Part shown: positions 1 through 6,098 of the stretch, in pieces | How positions within the stretch are numbered: position 1 is the first letter of the stretch | How the letters are laid out: each line of letters starts with the position of its first letter | Source: Bacillota bacterium | GTDB lineage: Bacteria; Bacillota; Clostridia; Clostridiales; Clostridiaceae | Reading direction: 5' to 3' | DNA length: 18,461 nt | Assembly (NCBI GenBank): GCA_023445445.1 | Contig: JAEXLD010000088.1 | Span: forward strand, 1 to 18,461 | Translations under genes and position numbers: made by a program | The notes under the pieces: model-generated | What the model was told of the DNA's origin: nothing | What the model saw: the letters and a program-made list of their open reading frames with translations, nothing else | The model's database searches: none

Positions 1-606
1 ACCTTCTAATGGTCTTTCCATATTTACAGCTTTTCTTACTTTATCAACTAATACTTTTGAATAATCTTCTATTAAGTTTACTTCTTTTACTTCTCCAATT
101 TCAGATACAGAACTTTCATTATTATTAATTGAAATACTTGCTAAATTTATAATATTATCTATATCTTCTTTTTCACAACCTCCATTAGATGTAAAGAATT
201 TTAATCCATTATAATAATAAGGAAGATGGCTTGCTGTAATCATTATAGCTCCATGACATTTATAATCATCTAGTACTGTAGTCATAAACATAGCTGGTGT
301 AGTACTGATACCACAATCATATACAGTTATACCTTCTTTAATTAAAACATCCTTTAAAGTCTTCTTTAAGCTTGGACCAGATAACCTTGAATCTATACCT
401 ATAGATACTTTTAAATTATCTATTTCAGGATTTCTACTTTTTAACCATTTTGAAAAACCATATCCAATTAAGGATACAATTTCAGATGTTAAATTTTTTT
501 TATTATCTTTTGTTTCTATTGCAATTCCTCTTATGTCCGTACCGTTTTTCAATTTTTGAAGGGTATTTTTTATATCAACTTCTTGATTAGCTAAATTAAT
601 ACTCAC
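1..606 (-). CDS. Phosphohexomutase (phosphoglucomutase/phosphomannomutase family), 5' part only
   Basis: This is the N-terminal 202 codons of an alpha-D-phosphohexomutase; the 3' end lies outside the window. The family moves phosphate between C1 and C6 of hexose phosphates through a phosphoserine intermediate in the cytoplasm. Visible motifs are GTDIRG (residues 22-27), GIDSRLSG (70-77) and the active-site loop TASHLP (124-129), with the catalytic serine at about residue 126. The start is GTG at 604-606, preceded by GGAG at a six-base distance; no better start was seen. It begins 48 bases after the transketolase C-terminal subunit gene on the same strand, so it is probably the last known gene of that operon. 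Substrate choice (glucose, mannose or another hexose phosphate) cannot be read from this fragment. Family assignment is firm; the specific enzyme is not. Confidence 0.9.
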   Translation of the reverse strand, partial: MSINLANQEVDIKNTLQKLKNGTDIRGIAIETKDNKKNLTSEIVSLIGYGFSKWLKSRNPEIDNLKVSIGIDSRLSGPSLKKTLKDVLIKEGITVYDCGISTTPAMFMTTVLDDYKCHGAIMITASHLPYYYNGLKFFTSNGGCEKEDIDNIINLASISINNNESSVSEIGEVKEVNLIEDYSKVLVDKVRKAVNMERPLEG

Positions 607-654
607 TCTTTTCTCCTTTTATACTTATATTAATTTCACTTATTATTATCTGTA

Positions 655-1572
655 CTAAATTGATTTAACTGCTTCTACTATATTCTTTGAAGTAAGTCCA
701 TAATACTCTAATAATTCATCTGGAGTACCGGATTGACCAAATACATCCTTAAGTCCAACTCTTTTAAGTTTTACAGGACACTCTTCAGATAATACTTCTG
801 CAACTGCTGAACCTAATCCACCTATTATGCTATGTTCTTCAGCAGTAACTACCTTTCCAGTCTTTTTTGATAAACTTACTATCATTTCTGTATCTAATGG
901 CTTTATAGTTGATATATTTACTACTGTTGCTTCAATATTTTCTTTACTTAAAGCTTCAGCTGCTTCTAAAGCTTTGCTTACCATTATTCCTGTAGCAATT
1001 ATAGTAACATCATTTCCTTCTCTTAATACCTCACCCTTACCTAGCTTAAATTCATAATTTTCATTATGAATTACAGGTGTAGCTGCTCTACCAAATCTTA
1101 TATATACTGGTCCATAGTATTCTGCTGCAGCATATACTGCTTGTTTTGCTTCTACTGCATCAGATGGATTTATTACTACCATATTAGGTATACTTCTCAT
1201 TAAAGATATATCTTCAATGGCTTGATGGCTTCCCCCATCCTCACCAACTGTGACACCAGCATGAGTAACAGCTATTTTTACATTTAAATTTGGATAAGCT
1301 ACTGAATTTCTTATTTGCTCAAAGGCTCTTCCTGCTGCAAACATAGCAAAAGTTGTAGCAAAAGGAATCTTACCACAAGTAGCTAAACCTGCTGCTGTTC
1401 CTATCATATCTGATTCAGCTATTCCCATATCAAAAAATCTTTCTGGTGCTACATTTTTAAACTCTAAACTTTTTGTTGCCTTTCCTAAATCTGCATCTAA
1501 AACTACAACATTTTCATTTTGGGCTAATTCCTTTAATGCTGCTCCATAAGCTTCTCTTGTTGCTATATTCAT
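655..1572 (-). CDS. Transketolase, C-terminal subunit (split transketolase)
   Basis: A 305-residue protein matching the pyrimidine-binding and C-terminal domains of transketolase, which with the preceding gene product should form a complete enzyme. Transketolase moves two-carbon ketol units between sugar phosphates in the non-oxidative pentose phosphate pathway, using thiamine diphosphate. The conserved glutamate that activates the cofactor lies in GIAESDM (about residues 50-56, Glu53). The FAAGRAFEQIR stretch (about 78-88) and the GEDGGSHQAIED stretch (about 110-121) are typical of the family. The final third (from about residue 185) is the transketolase C-terminal domain. The start ATG lies only two bases after the stop of the N-terminal subunit gene, with an AAGGAGGAG ribosome site inside that gene's end, so the two are translated as a pair. 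A 1-deoxyxylulose-phosphate synthase is less likely, because that enzyme is normally one longer chain. Confidence 0.95.
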   Translation of the reverse strand: MNIATREAYGAALKELAQNENVVVLDADLGKATKSLEFKNVAPERFFDMGIAESDMIGTAAGLATCGKIPFATTFAMFAAGRAFEQIRNSVAYPNLNVKIAVTHAGVTVGEDGGSHQAIEDISLMRSIPNMVVINPSDAVEAKQAVYAAAEYYGPVYIRFGRAATPVIHNENYEFKLGKGEVLREGNDVTIIATGIMVSKALEAAEALSKENIEATVVNISTIKPLDTEMIVSLSKKTGKVVTAEEHSIIGGLGSAVAEVLSEECPVKLKRVGLKDVFGQSGTPDELLEYYGLTSKNIVEAVKSI

Positions 1573-1574
1573 TA

Positions 1575-2393
1575 TTACTCTCCTCCTTCTAAGTCACTTA
1601 AAGCTTGCACTCTTTGTTCTTCATTTGGTGCTGTTCCATGCCAAGCTGCTTGGTTTTCCATAAATGAAACACCCTTACCTTTAACAGTCTTAGCTATTAT
1701 AGCTGTTGGCATTCCTTTAACTTCTTTTGCTTTATCTAAAGCATTTTTTATTTCTTCAAAATTATGTCCATCTATAACTAATACATTCCATCCAAAAGCT
1801 TCAAATTTCTTATCTACTGGACTTACATTCATAACTTCTTCATTTGATCCATCAATTTGTAATCCATTATAATCAACAAAAGCAACTAGATTATCTAACT
1901 TGTAATGAGCTGCACTCATTGCTGCTTCCCAAACTTGTCCTTCTTGAAGTTCTCCATCACCTAATACTGTATAAACTCTATAATCCTTTTTATCTAACTT
2001 ACCAGCTAGTGCCATTCCGTTAGCAGCTGATAATCCTTGTCCAAGGGATCCAGTTGACATATCTACGCCTAAAGTTTTCTTCATATCAGGATGACCTTGA
2101 AGATGTGATTTGAACTTTCTTAAAGTTTTAAGTTCTTCTCTTGGGAAGTATCCCTTATTTGCTAAAACTGCATATAATGCAGGTGCCGCATGTCCCTTAG
2201 ATAAAACAAATCTATCTCTATCTTCCCATCTAGGCTCATTTGTTCTAATATTCATTTCTTCAAAATATAAAAATGTTAATATATCTGTTACTGATAATGA
2301 CCCACCTGGATGTCCTGACTTTGCTGCAGCTACCATATTTACTATATCTATTCTTATATCCTTCGCTATATCTTTTAATCTTTCAATATTCAA
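1575..2393 (-). CDS. Transketolase, N-terminal subunit (split transketolase)
   Basis: A 272-residue protein carrying the thiamine-diphosphate (PP) domain of transketolase, partner of the C-terminal subunit that follows. Visible motifs are SGHPGGSLS (about residues 26-34), SKGHA (65-69), GSLGQG (115-120) and the cofactor motif GDGELQEGQ (145-153), which binds the metal and diphosphate. I set the start at TTG 2391-2393: AAGGAGG lies eight bases upstream, and the protein then begins MNIERLKDIAKDIR, as split transketolases usually do. The longer frame opening with GTG at 2424-2426 would start inside a hairpin and has no ribosome site. The gene follows a decayed aldolase gene and that hairpin, and leads directly into the C-terminal subunit and a phosphohexomutase. 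Together they suggest sugar-phosphate interconversion. Confidence 0.93.
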   Translation of the reverse strand: MNIERLKDIAKDIRIDIVNMVAAAKSGHPGGSLSVTDILTFLYFEEMNIRTNEPRWEDRDRFVLSKGHAAPALYAVLANKGYFPREELKTLRKFKSHLQGHPDMKKTLGVDMSTGSLGQGLSAANGMALAGKLDKKDYRVYTVLGDGELQEGQVWEAAMSAAHYKLDNLVAFVDYNGLQIDGSNEEVMNVSPVDKKFEAFGWNVLVIDGHNFEEIKNALDKAKEVKGMPTAIIAKTVKGKGVSFMENQAAWHGTAPNEEQRVQALSDLEGGE

Positions 2394-2401
2394 ACTTTCT
2401 T

Positions 2402-2408
2402 CCTCCTT
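2402..2408 (-). promoter_or_regulatory. Ribosome binding site that fixes the TTG start of the transketolase N-terminal subunit
   Basis: AAGGAGG on the minus strand, eight bases before TTG 2391-2393. It lies inside the longer open frame and so argues against that frame's GTG start at 2426. Confidence 0.8.
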
Positions 2409-2417
2409 GTATTTATT

Positions 2418-2442
2418 AAGAGCCACTTATAAAGCGGCTCTT
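2418..2442 (-). terminator. Hairpin between the aldolase remnant and the transketolase genes
   Basis: An 11-base-pair stem (AAGAGCCGCTT pairing with AAGTGGCTCTT, loop TAT). It pairs fully only as minus-strand RNA, where one position is a G-U wobble; the plus strand would have an A-C mismatch. It begins just after the stop codon of the aldolase remnant, as a terminator for that gene would. The following bases (AATAAATA) are not a good U-tract, so termination may be weak, or it may be an RNA stabiliser or leader hairpin for the transketolase genes. Confidence 0.55.
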
Positions 2443-2447
2443 ATCTT

Positions 2448-2678
2448 TTACTTTTCTCTTGAATTTTTTATTATCTCACGAATTTTAGTTGATTATTAGC
2501 TATATCTTCACAAGTTCCAATTGTTAATCCTTTTACAGCTTCTGTTAATTATGTACATCCTGCTGCATATGGTATTTCATATCTATTACAAATTAACATG
2601 CACCTTCAATTGTCTTTGCTCTTACTATTGCAAGAGCCCACATTCTACCATTCTGTTTATTATATTAACCTTCTTCAT
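2448..2678 (-). pseudogene. eda: Decayed KDPG/KHG aldolase gene (internally deleted, frameshifted)
   Basis: No intact frame exists here, but pieces of 2-keto-3-deoxy-6-phosphogluconate / 2-keto-4-hydroxyglutarate aldolase can be read in order. From ATG 2676-2678, with AGGTG upstream, the frame reads MKKVNIINRMVECGLL. After a one-base shift it continues AIVRAKTIEGA, the usual start of this family. It then jumps to CNRYEIPYAAGC, normally from mid-protein, followed by an in-frame stop and LTEAVKG. It then jumps again to LTIGTCEDIAN and, after another shift, EIIKNSREK and a stop at 2448, the usual C-terminus. An intact family member is about 205-215 residues; about 75 codons remain. The middle, including the segment with the catalytic lysine, is gone. 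The enzyme would have cleaved KDPG to pyruvate and glyceraldehyde 3-phosphate. This is my reading from memory of the family, without alignment. Confidence 0.75.
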
Positions 2679-2857
2679 ATTATTCACCTCATACCCCCTT
2701 AATAATTACTAAATATAATAGTAGTATATATTTCTCTACTTTTAACACCTTTATTTTAATTCCATTTGATAACATTTTCAATCCTATTTGAGTCCAACTT
2801 TTGTACTTAATAAATACAAGAATTGAACACATAATTTTAAACATAATTTTTCTTATA
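2679..2857. other. AT-rich gap after the urea channel gene; no convincing gene
   Basis: About 180 bases between the stop of the urea channel gene and the aldolase remnant. A 61-codon minus-strand frame crosses it (2689-2874). That frame overlaps the end of the channel gene, has no good ribosome site, and resembles nothing I recognise. I found no strong terminator for the urease operon here; the best candidate is a five-base-pair TTGTA/TACAA stem near 2810-2820, which is too weak to rely on. An AGGTG ribosome site belonging to the aldolase remnant is at its low-coordinate end. Confidence 0.4.
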
Positions 2858-3343
2858 TTACCACTTACCAACAAGCATCAAAAAGCCAGGTATCCACGCA
2901 GTAATAACTCCTTCAAATATAGCTAAATATGGAACAAACTTCCCAAGATTTTTCTTTAGAATTATTTCAATAAAGGCTGTAGACCAAAGAACTCCCCATA
3001 ATAACCATATAACTCCCATTCTCCAATCTAATTCTGTTTTGAAGCTAAAATATGCACATGGTATAGTATTTATTGCTACAAATAAGCTATACCAGCCATA
3101 AGGTCTTTTATCTAAATTAAATATACCATTTATAGCTATAAATAAATATGTAAAGCCAAATAATAATCCTGTTCCTACTGAATAATATTGCTCTTGTGTT
3201 ACATTTACAGTATCAATTATTACTGCCAAACCACCTGTAAATAAGTTCATTACTGCCGCTGATTTTTCATCTATATTACATAGTCTACATATACCATTAT
3301 TTATTAGGACTATTCCTACATATAATAATACTATTCCTAACAT
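2858..3343 (-). CDS. ureI: UreI/AmiS-family urea (amide) channel
   Basis: A 161-residue, almost wholly hydrophobic protein with about six membrane segments, of the AmiS/UreI family of urea and short-chain amide channels in the cytoplasmic membrane. Family-like stretches are the N-terminal LLYVGIVLINNG, FGFTYLFIAIN (about residues 62-72), GWYSLFVAIN (about 83-92), WLLWGVLW (about 113-120) and the C-terminal TAWIPGFLML. Its place as the last gene after ureD, 21 bases downstream, supports a role in letting urea reach the cytoplasmic urease. The protein contains no histidine at all. Acid gating of Helicobacter pylori UreI depends on histidines, so pH gating by that route looks impossible here. 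It is also shorter than the roughly 195-residue Helicobacter protein. The start ATG has only a weak ribosome site, and translation may depend on coupling. Confidence 0.88.
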   Translation of the reverse strand: MLGIVLLYVGIVLINNGICRLCNIDEKSAAVMNLFTGGLAVIIDTVNVTQEQYYSVGTGLLFGFTYLFIAINGIFNLDKRPYGWYSLFVAINTIPCAYFSFKTELDWRMGVIWLLWGVLWSTAFIEIILKKNLGKFVPYLAIFEGVITAWIPGFLMLVGKW

Positions 3344-3364
3344 CCATATTCACAACCTATCTTA

Positions 3365-4198
3365 TTAGTATTTACGTATAGATAATTCTTTAGAATTTAA
3401 GAATTCCATTCTTATAAAATTATGGCATACCTTTACTGCACTCTCTATATTTTGAGTCAAATTACCTAATACTCTTAATACAAAACCATTTACTTCAAGC
3501 TCTGATATTCCAAAGTAAATTGGTAAATTTAAGCTTTTGATTTTATTTCTTAACTCTTCAATAATTTTTATATTAATATTTTTATTTATTACAAGTAAGG
3601 TTCCAAAATTTTTATATCCTTCAAAAAAACCTAATTTAGTAACATCCTCTTCTCTTGGATTTACTAATAAATTATCTAACAAAACCATTTTATTGTTTAC
3701 ATATAAACTTGTTTTTAATTGTACATTACTATATTGAAATTCATTTCCTTCTTTTGACCATCCTGATGTAATTCCATCAGTGTATATAAGTGTTGCACTT
3801 TCATCCATATAAATAGTATTTACCTGCTTATAATTTGCATTCTTATATAGTATTACACTATCTGTTATGTACTCTAAGATACTATTCTTTTCTAAATTAA
3901 TTAAAGTTTCTTGTTCTGTTCTATCTCCATTTTCACATTTGTATACTTTTGTAGAGGCTTGAGTTGTTATAATTGTTCTTGCATCTTCCTTTAAATTAAT
4001 ACTGTATTTATATTTTTCACCCTCAACATATCCACCTCCAAGACCAACTATAAAAAAGGTTGAAATTCTTTCACTATCAAGATGAATAGTTGGAGATAAT
4101 TTTATTAGACCATTAAATACTTTTTTACTTATAACTGTATTTTCATTCTTTTTTTCTAATACTATTTCAAATTCTCCTGCATACTTAATATTGCTCAT
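3365..4198 (-). CDS. ureD: Urease accessory protein UreD (UreH)
   Basis: A 277-residue UreD/UreH protein. UreD binds the urease apoprotein first and, with UreF and UreG, makes the complex that delivers nickel to the active site; it acts as a soluble cytoplasmic scaffold. The recognisable family core is GLGGGYVEGEKYKYSINL (about residues 52-69), followed by the TTQASTKVYKC stretch (about 78-88), which is strongly typical of UreD. The start ATG is one base after the ureG stop codon, with AAGGAA inside the end of ureG as ribosome site, so it is tightly coupled to ureG. The order E-F-G-D matches many Gram-positive urease operons. Length is within the usual 260-290 range and no damage is visible. 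Confidence 0.95.
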   Translation of the reverse strand: MSNIKYAGEFEIVLEKKNENTVISKKVFNGLIKLSPTIHLDSERISTFFIVGLGGGYVEGEKYKYSINLKEDARTIITTQASTKVYKCENGDRTEQETLINLEKNSILEYITDSVILYKNANYKQVNTIYMDESATLIYTDGITSGWSKEGNEFQYSNVQLKTSLYVNNKMVLLDNLLVNPREEDVTKLGFFEGYKNFGTLLVINKNINIKIIEELRNKIKSLNLPIYFGISELEVNGFVLRVLGNLTQNIESAVKVCHNFIRMEFLNSKELSIRKY

Positions 4199-4199
4199 A

Positions 4200-4814
4200 T
4201 TAATTAATTCCTTCTAATAAACAGTTCTTTTTAATCCACGATAGAACTTCATTTACGCCTTCATCCTTTTTTAAATTTGTAAATATAAATGTATTTTCTT
4301 TTCTAAAGGTTAATGTATCTTTTCTCATAACTTCTAAATCTGCTCCAACATAAGGGGCTAAATCTATTTTGTTAATAATAAACAAATCGCTCTTTATCAT
4401 TCCTTGACCTGCTTTTCTTGGAATCTTCTCTCCTTGTGCCACATCAATAATATAAATAGAGAAATCTACTAAATCTGGACTAAATGTTGCAGCTAAATTA
4501 TCTCCACCACTTTCCAAAAAGATAATATCTAAGTCATTAAATCTACTTTTCATTTCTTCTATAGCAGCAAAATTCATAGATGCATCTTCTCTTATTGCTG
4601 TGTGTGGACATCCACCTGTTTCTACTCCAATAACCTTATCTTCACTTAGAACAGAATTATTAACTAAAAATTTAGCATCTTCCTTTGTATAAATATCATT
4701 AGTAATAACTGCAAAATTATATTCATCTTTAGCTATTCTAGTAATTCTTTCTATTAATAGAGTTTTTCCACTTCCAACAGGACCTCCTACCCCTATTATT
4801 ATTGGTTTTTTCAT
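4200..4814 (-). CDS. ureG: Urease accessory GTPase UreG
   Basis: A 204-residue SIMIBI-class GTPase that carries nickel and powers its insertion into urease. Visible are the P-loop GPVGSGKT (residues 11-18), the metal-binding Cys-Pro-His in GVETGGCPHTAIREDAS (Cys69, His71), the ESGGDNLAATFSP stretch (from 101), and the guanine-specificity motif NKID (148-151). I place the start at ATG 4812-4814, giving MKKPIIIGVGG, because AGGGTG sits six bases upstream. A GTG nine bases further up (4821-4823) is in frame but lies within that ribosome site. The gene begins 38 bases after ureF and is followed one base later by ureD. Length and motifs are normal, so it should be functional. Confidence 0.96.
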   Translation of the reverse strand: MKKPIIIGVGGPVGSGKTLLIERITRIAKDEYNFAVITNDIYTKEDAKFLVNNSVLSEDKVIGVETGGCPHTAIREDASMNFAAIEEMKSRFNDLDIIFLESGGDNLAATFSPDLVDFSIYIIDVAQGEKIPRKAGQGMIKSDLFIINKIDLAPYVGADLEVMRKDTLTFRKENTFIFTNLKKDEGVNEVLSWIKKNCLLEGIN

Positions 4815-4852
4815 GCAACTCACCCTTTCATAATTTAATTATTTTTAGGATT

Positions 4853-5578
4853 CTAAGACATAAATAATCTAAATTCTAGTACTTCATGATTTATCTGAGA
4901 TAATTCAATTCCAGGAGTACTTGCACCCAAAAAGCTATAATCTAAGTTTCTAATCTTTTTATATAAATCTTTAAAACTCTCAATATATTTTTTTAGAATT
5001 ATCTGACCATCTTTTTGTCCTAGTGGTATAGCTCTAACTGCATTTTGAATAAGTGTTGAAATTGTACTATACATATGAAAACTTATAGCTTCCTCTTCTG
5101 AAAAATTTAAGGTATACATAAGTAATCCAAATACTATGGCTGGATGGCCAAAAGCTTCTTTTGTATTAATTTTTTCTTCATATTCTTTTAAAAGCTTACT
5201 ATCATATAAATCAAGGAAAAGCTTAATCATTCTGCTAGCTATAAGCTTTGAAGCATTTCTAGTTTCTTTAGCTATAGCCTGAACTGTAATCATTCTATCA
5301 AGTTCTAAAATATTTTCTATTTCATTCTTATTTAAGTATTCATACAACATTCTAATTGCTAATCCATCACTATAGATAAATGTATTATTTAAGAACACAT
5401 TAATATATTGATTTAAACTCTCTATGTTAGTAATCTTATTATTTCTTAAATAACTCTCCATACCATATGAATGATTAAAAGAACCTATAGGAAAGCTAGA
5501 ATCACATATTTGTAAAACCCGTAATATATTTATAATATTATTTTCATTATTATTAATGTCTGTGTGCAAATTCAACAT
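4853..5578 (-). CDS. ureF: Urease accessory protein UreF
   Basis: A 241-residue UreF protein, the all-helical partner that joins UreD on the apo-urease and governs UreG GTPase activity during nickel insertion. The family start is LRVLQICDSSFPIGSFNHSYG (about residues 19-39), matching the usual LLQLxDSxxPxGxFxHSxGLE pattern. Other conserved parts are NTFIYSDG (about 69-76), ETRNASKLIA (about 110-119) and the C-terminal AVRAIPLGQKDGQ (about 187-199). The start ATG at 5576-5578 overlaps the last 26 bases of ureE in another frame, indicating translational coupling. This gives about 18 residues ahead of the conserved core, a little long but acceptable, and no better start is visible. Confidence 0.94.
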   Translation of the reverse strand: MLNLHTDINNNENNIINILRVLQICDSSFPIGSFNHSYGMESYLRNNKITNIESLNQYINVFLNNTFIYSDGLAIRMLYEYLNKNEIENILELDRMITVQAIAKETRNASKLIASRMIKLFLDLYDSKLLKEYEEKINTKEAFGHPAIVFGLLMYTLNFSEEEAISFHMYSTISTLIQNAVRAIPLGQKDGQIILKKYIESFKDLYKKIRNLDYSFLGASTPGIELSQINHEVLEFRLFMS

Positions 5579-6005
5579 GCTTAAAAGCCTTTTTCAAAAC
5601 TATATTTTCTCTTGAATAATTAATATTATCTCTTTTTAATTCTTCTTCTACTAACCTATCATATTGTATTATCATTTTATCTTCTTCAAATTGTGCTTGA
5701 AGATGCCTATTTCCTAAGGAATGTGCTATTCTTCCCATTTCATTTATATTTTGAGGCTTAATAACTAAAACATCCTCGCTAGTAATTTCTACAACTATAA
5801 GTTGCTTATCTTGCTTATATAAAATATCACCATCTTTTAGCTTTTCACTACCTTCTAATGATATTCCATATTCATTGTTATGGTCTGAAGTTACTCTTAT
5901 AATTCTTTTAAGCATATCTTCACTATTTAGATGTATTTTTTCAATATGATATGAATTTAAATTCTCTATTTCACTAATATTTCCTAATACCTTATCAAAA
6001 ATCAT
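5553..6005 (-). CDS. ureE: Urease accessory protein UreE (nickel metallochaperone)
   Basis: A 150-residue UreE. The dimeric protein binds nickel and passes it to UreG. The N-terminal peptide-binding domain covers about residues 1-75. The metal-binding domain contains IAHSLGNRHLQAQF (about 92-105), which holds the conserved histidine that joins the two monomers through nickel. The C-terminal tail ends HVEFAHRH, with only three histidines, unlike the long His-rich nickel-storage tails of some enterobacterial UreE proteins, so large-scale nickel storage is unlikely. An AAGGAGG ribosome site lies about nine bases before ATG 6003-6005. The gene is separated from ureC by a 93-base gap holding a hairpin and repeats, while its 3' end overlaps ureF. 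Confidence 0.93.
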   Translation of the reverse strand: MIFDKVLGNISEIENLNSYHIEKIHLNSEDMLKRIIRVTSDHNNEYGISLEGSEKLKDGDILYKQDKQLIVVEITSEDVLVIKPQNINEMGRIAHSLGNRHLQAQFEEDKMIIQYDRLVEEELKRDNINYSRENIVLKKAFKHVEFAHRH

Positions 6006-6031
6006 TTCTTTATTCCTCCTTAATGCCTACG

Positions 6032-6066
6032 GCATAATTGATAATTCGTAATGCATAATGCATAAT
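6032..6066. repeat. Five tandem 7-base units between ureC and ureE
   Basis: Read on the minus strand, the gap contains five adjacent seven-base units: ATTATGC, ATTATGC, ATTACGA, ATTATCA, ATTATGC. The array ends in a small dyad, ATGCC-GTA-GGCAT (6022-6034). The units sit just upstream of the ureE ribosome site. They differ at their last three positions, as in a degenerating repeat. Confidence 0.7.
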
Positions 6067-6073
6067 TAATGAG

Positions 6074-6093
6074 AAAACTCCTTTCGGAGTTTT
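6074..6093. terminator. Hairpin just after ureC, a possible partial terminator inside the urease operon
   Basis: A perfect eight-base-pair stem AAAACTCC / GGAGTTTT. As minus-strand RNA the loop is GAAA (a GNRA tetraloop) and the stem ends in UUUU followed by CUC. As plus-strand RNA the stem is followed by a longer U-run (UUUUUUUAUUU). It lies six bases beyond the ureC stop codon. It could reduce transcription of the accessory genes relative to the structural genes, or protect the ureABC mRNA end. Confidence 0.65.
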
Positions 6094-6098
6094 TTTAT

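Noticed and set aside
2521..2712. A plus-strand frame of 63 codons
   Set aside because: It is the antisense of the aldolase remnant, whose minus-strand fragments make family sense; the plus-strand product has no recognisable features.
2689..2874. A 61-codon minus-strand frame between the urea channel gene and the aldolase remnant
   Set aside because: It overlaps the end of the channel gene, lacks a good ribosome site, is rich in I, K and L as expected from AT-rich DNA, and matches nothing I know.
4230..4245. A 14-base match inside ureG to the stem of the terminator at 13684
   Set aside because: It lies in conserved coding sequence (the VLSWIK region) without the second arm, so it cannot form the hairpin and is probably chance.
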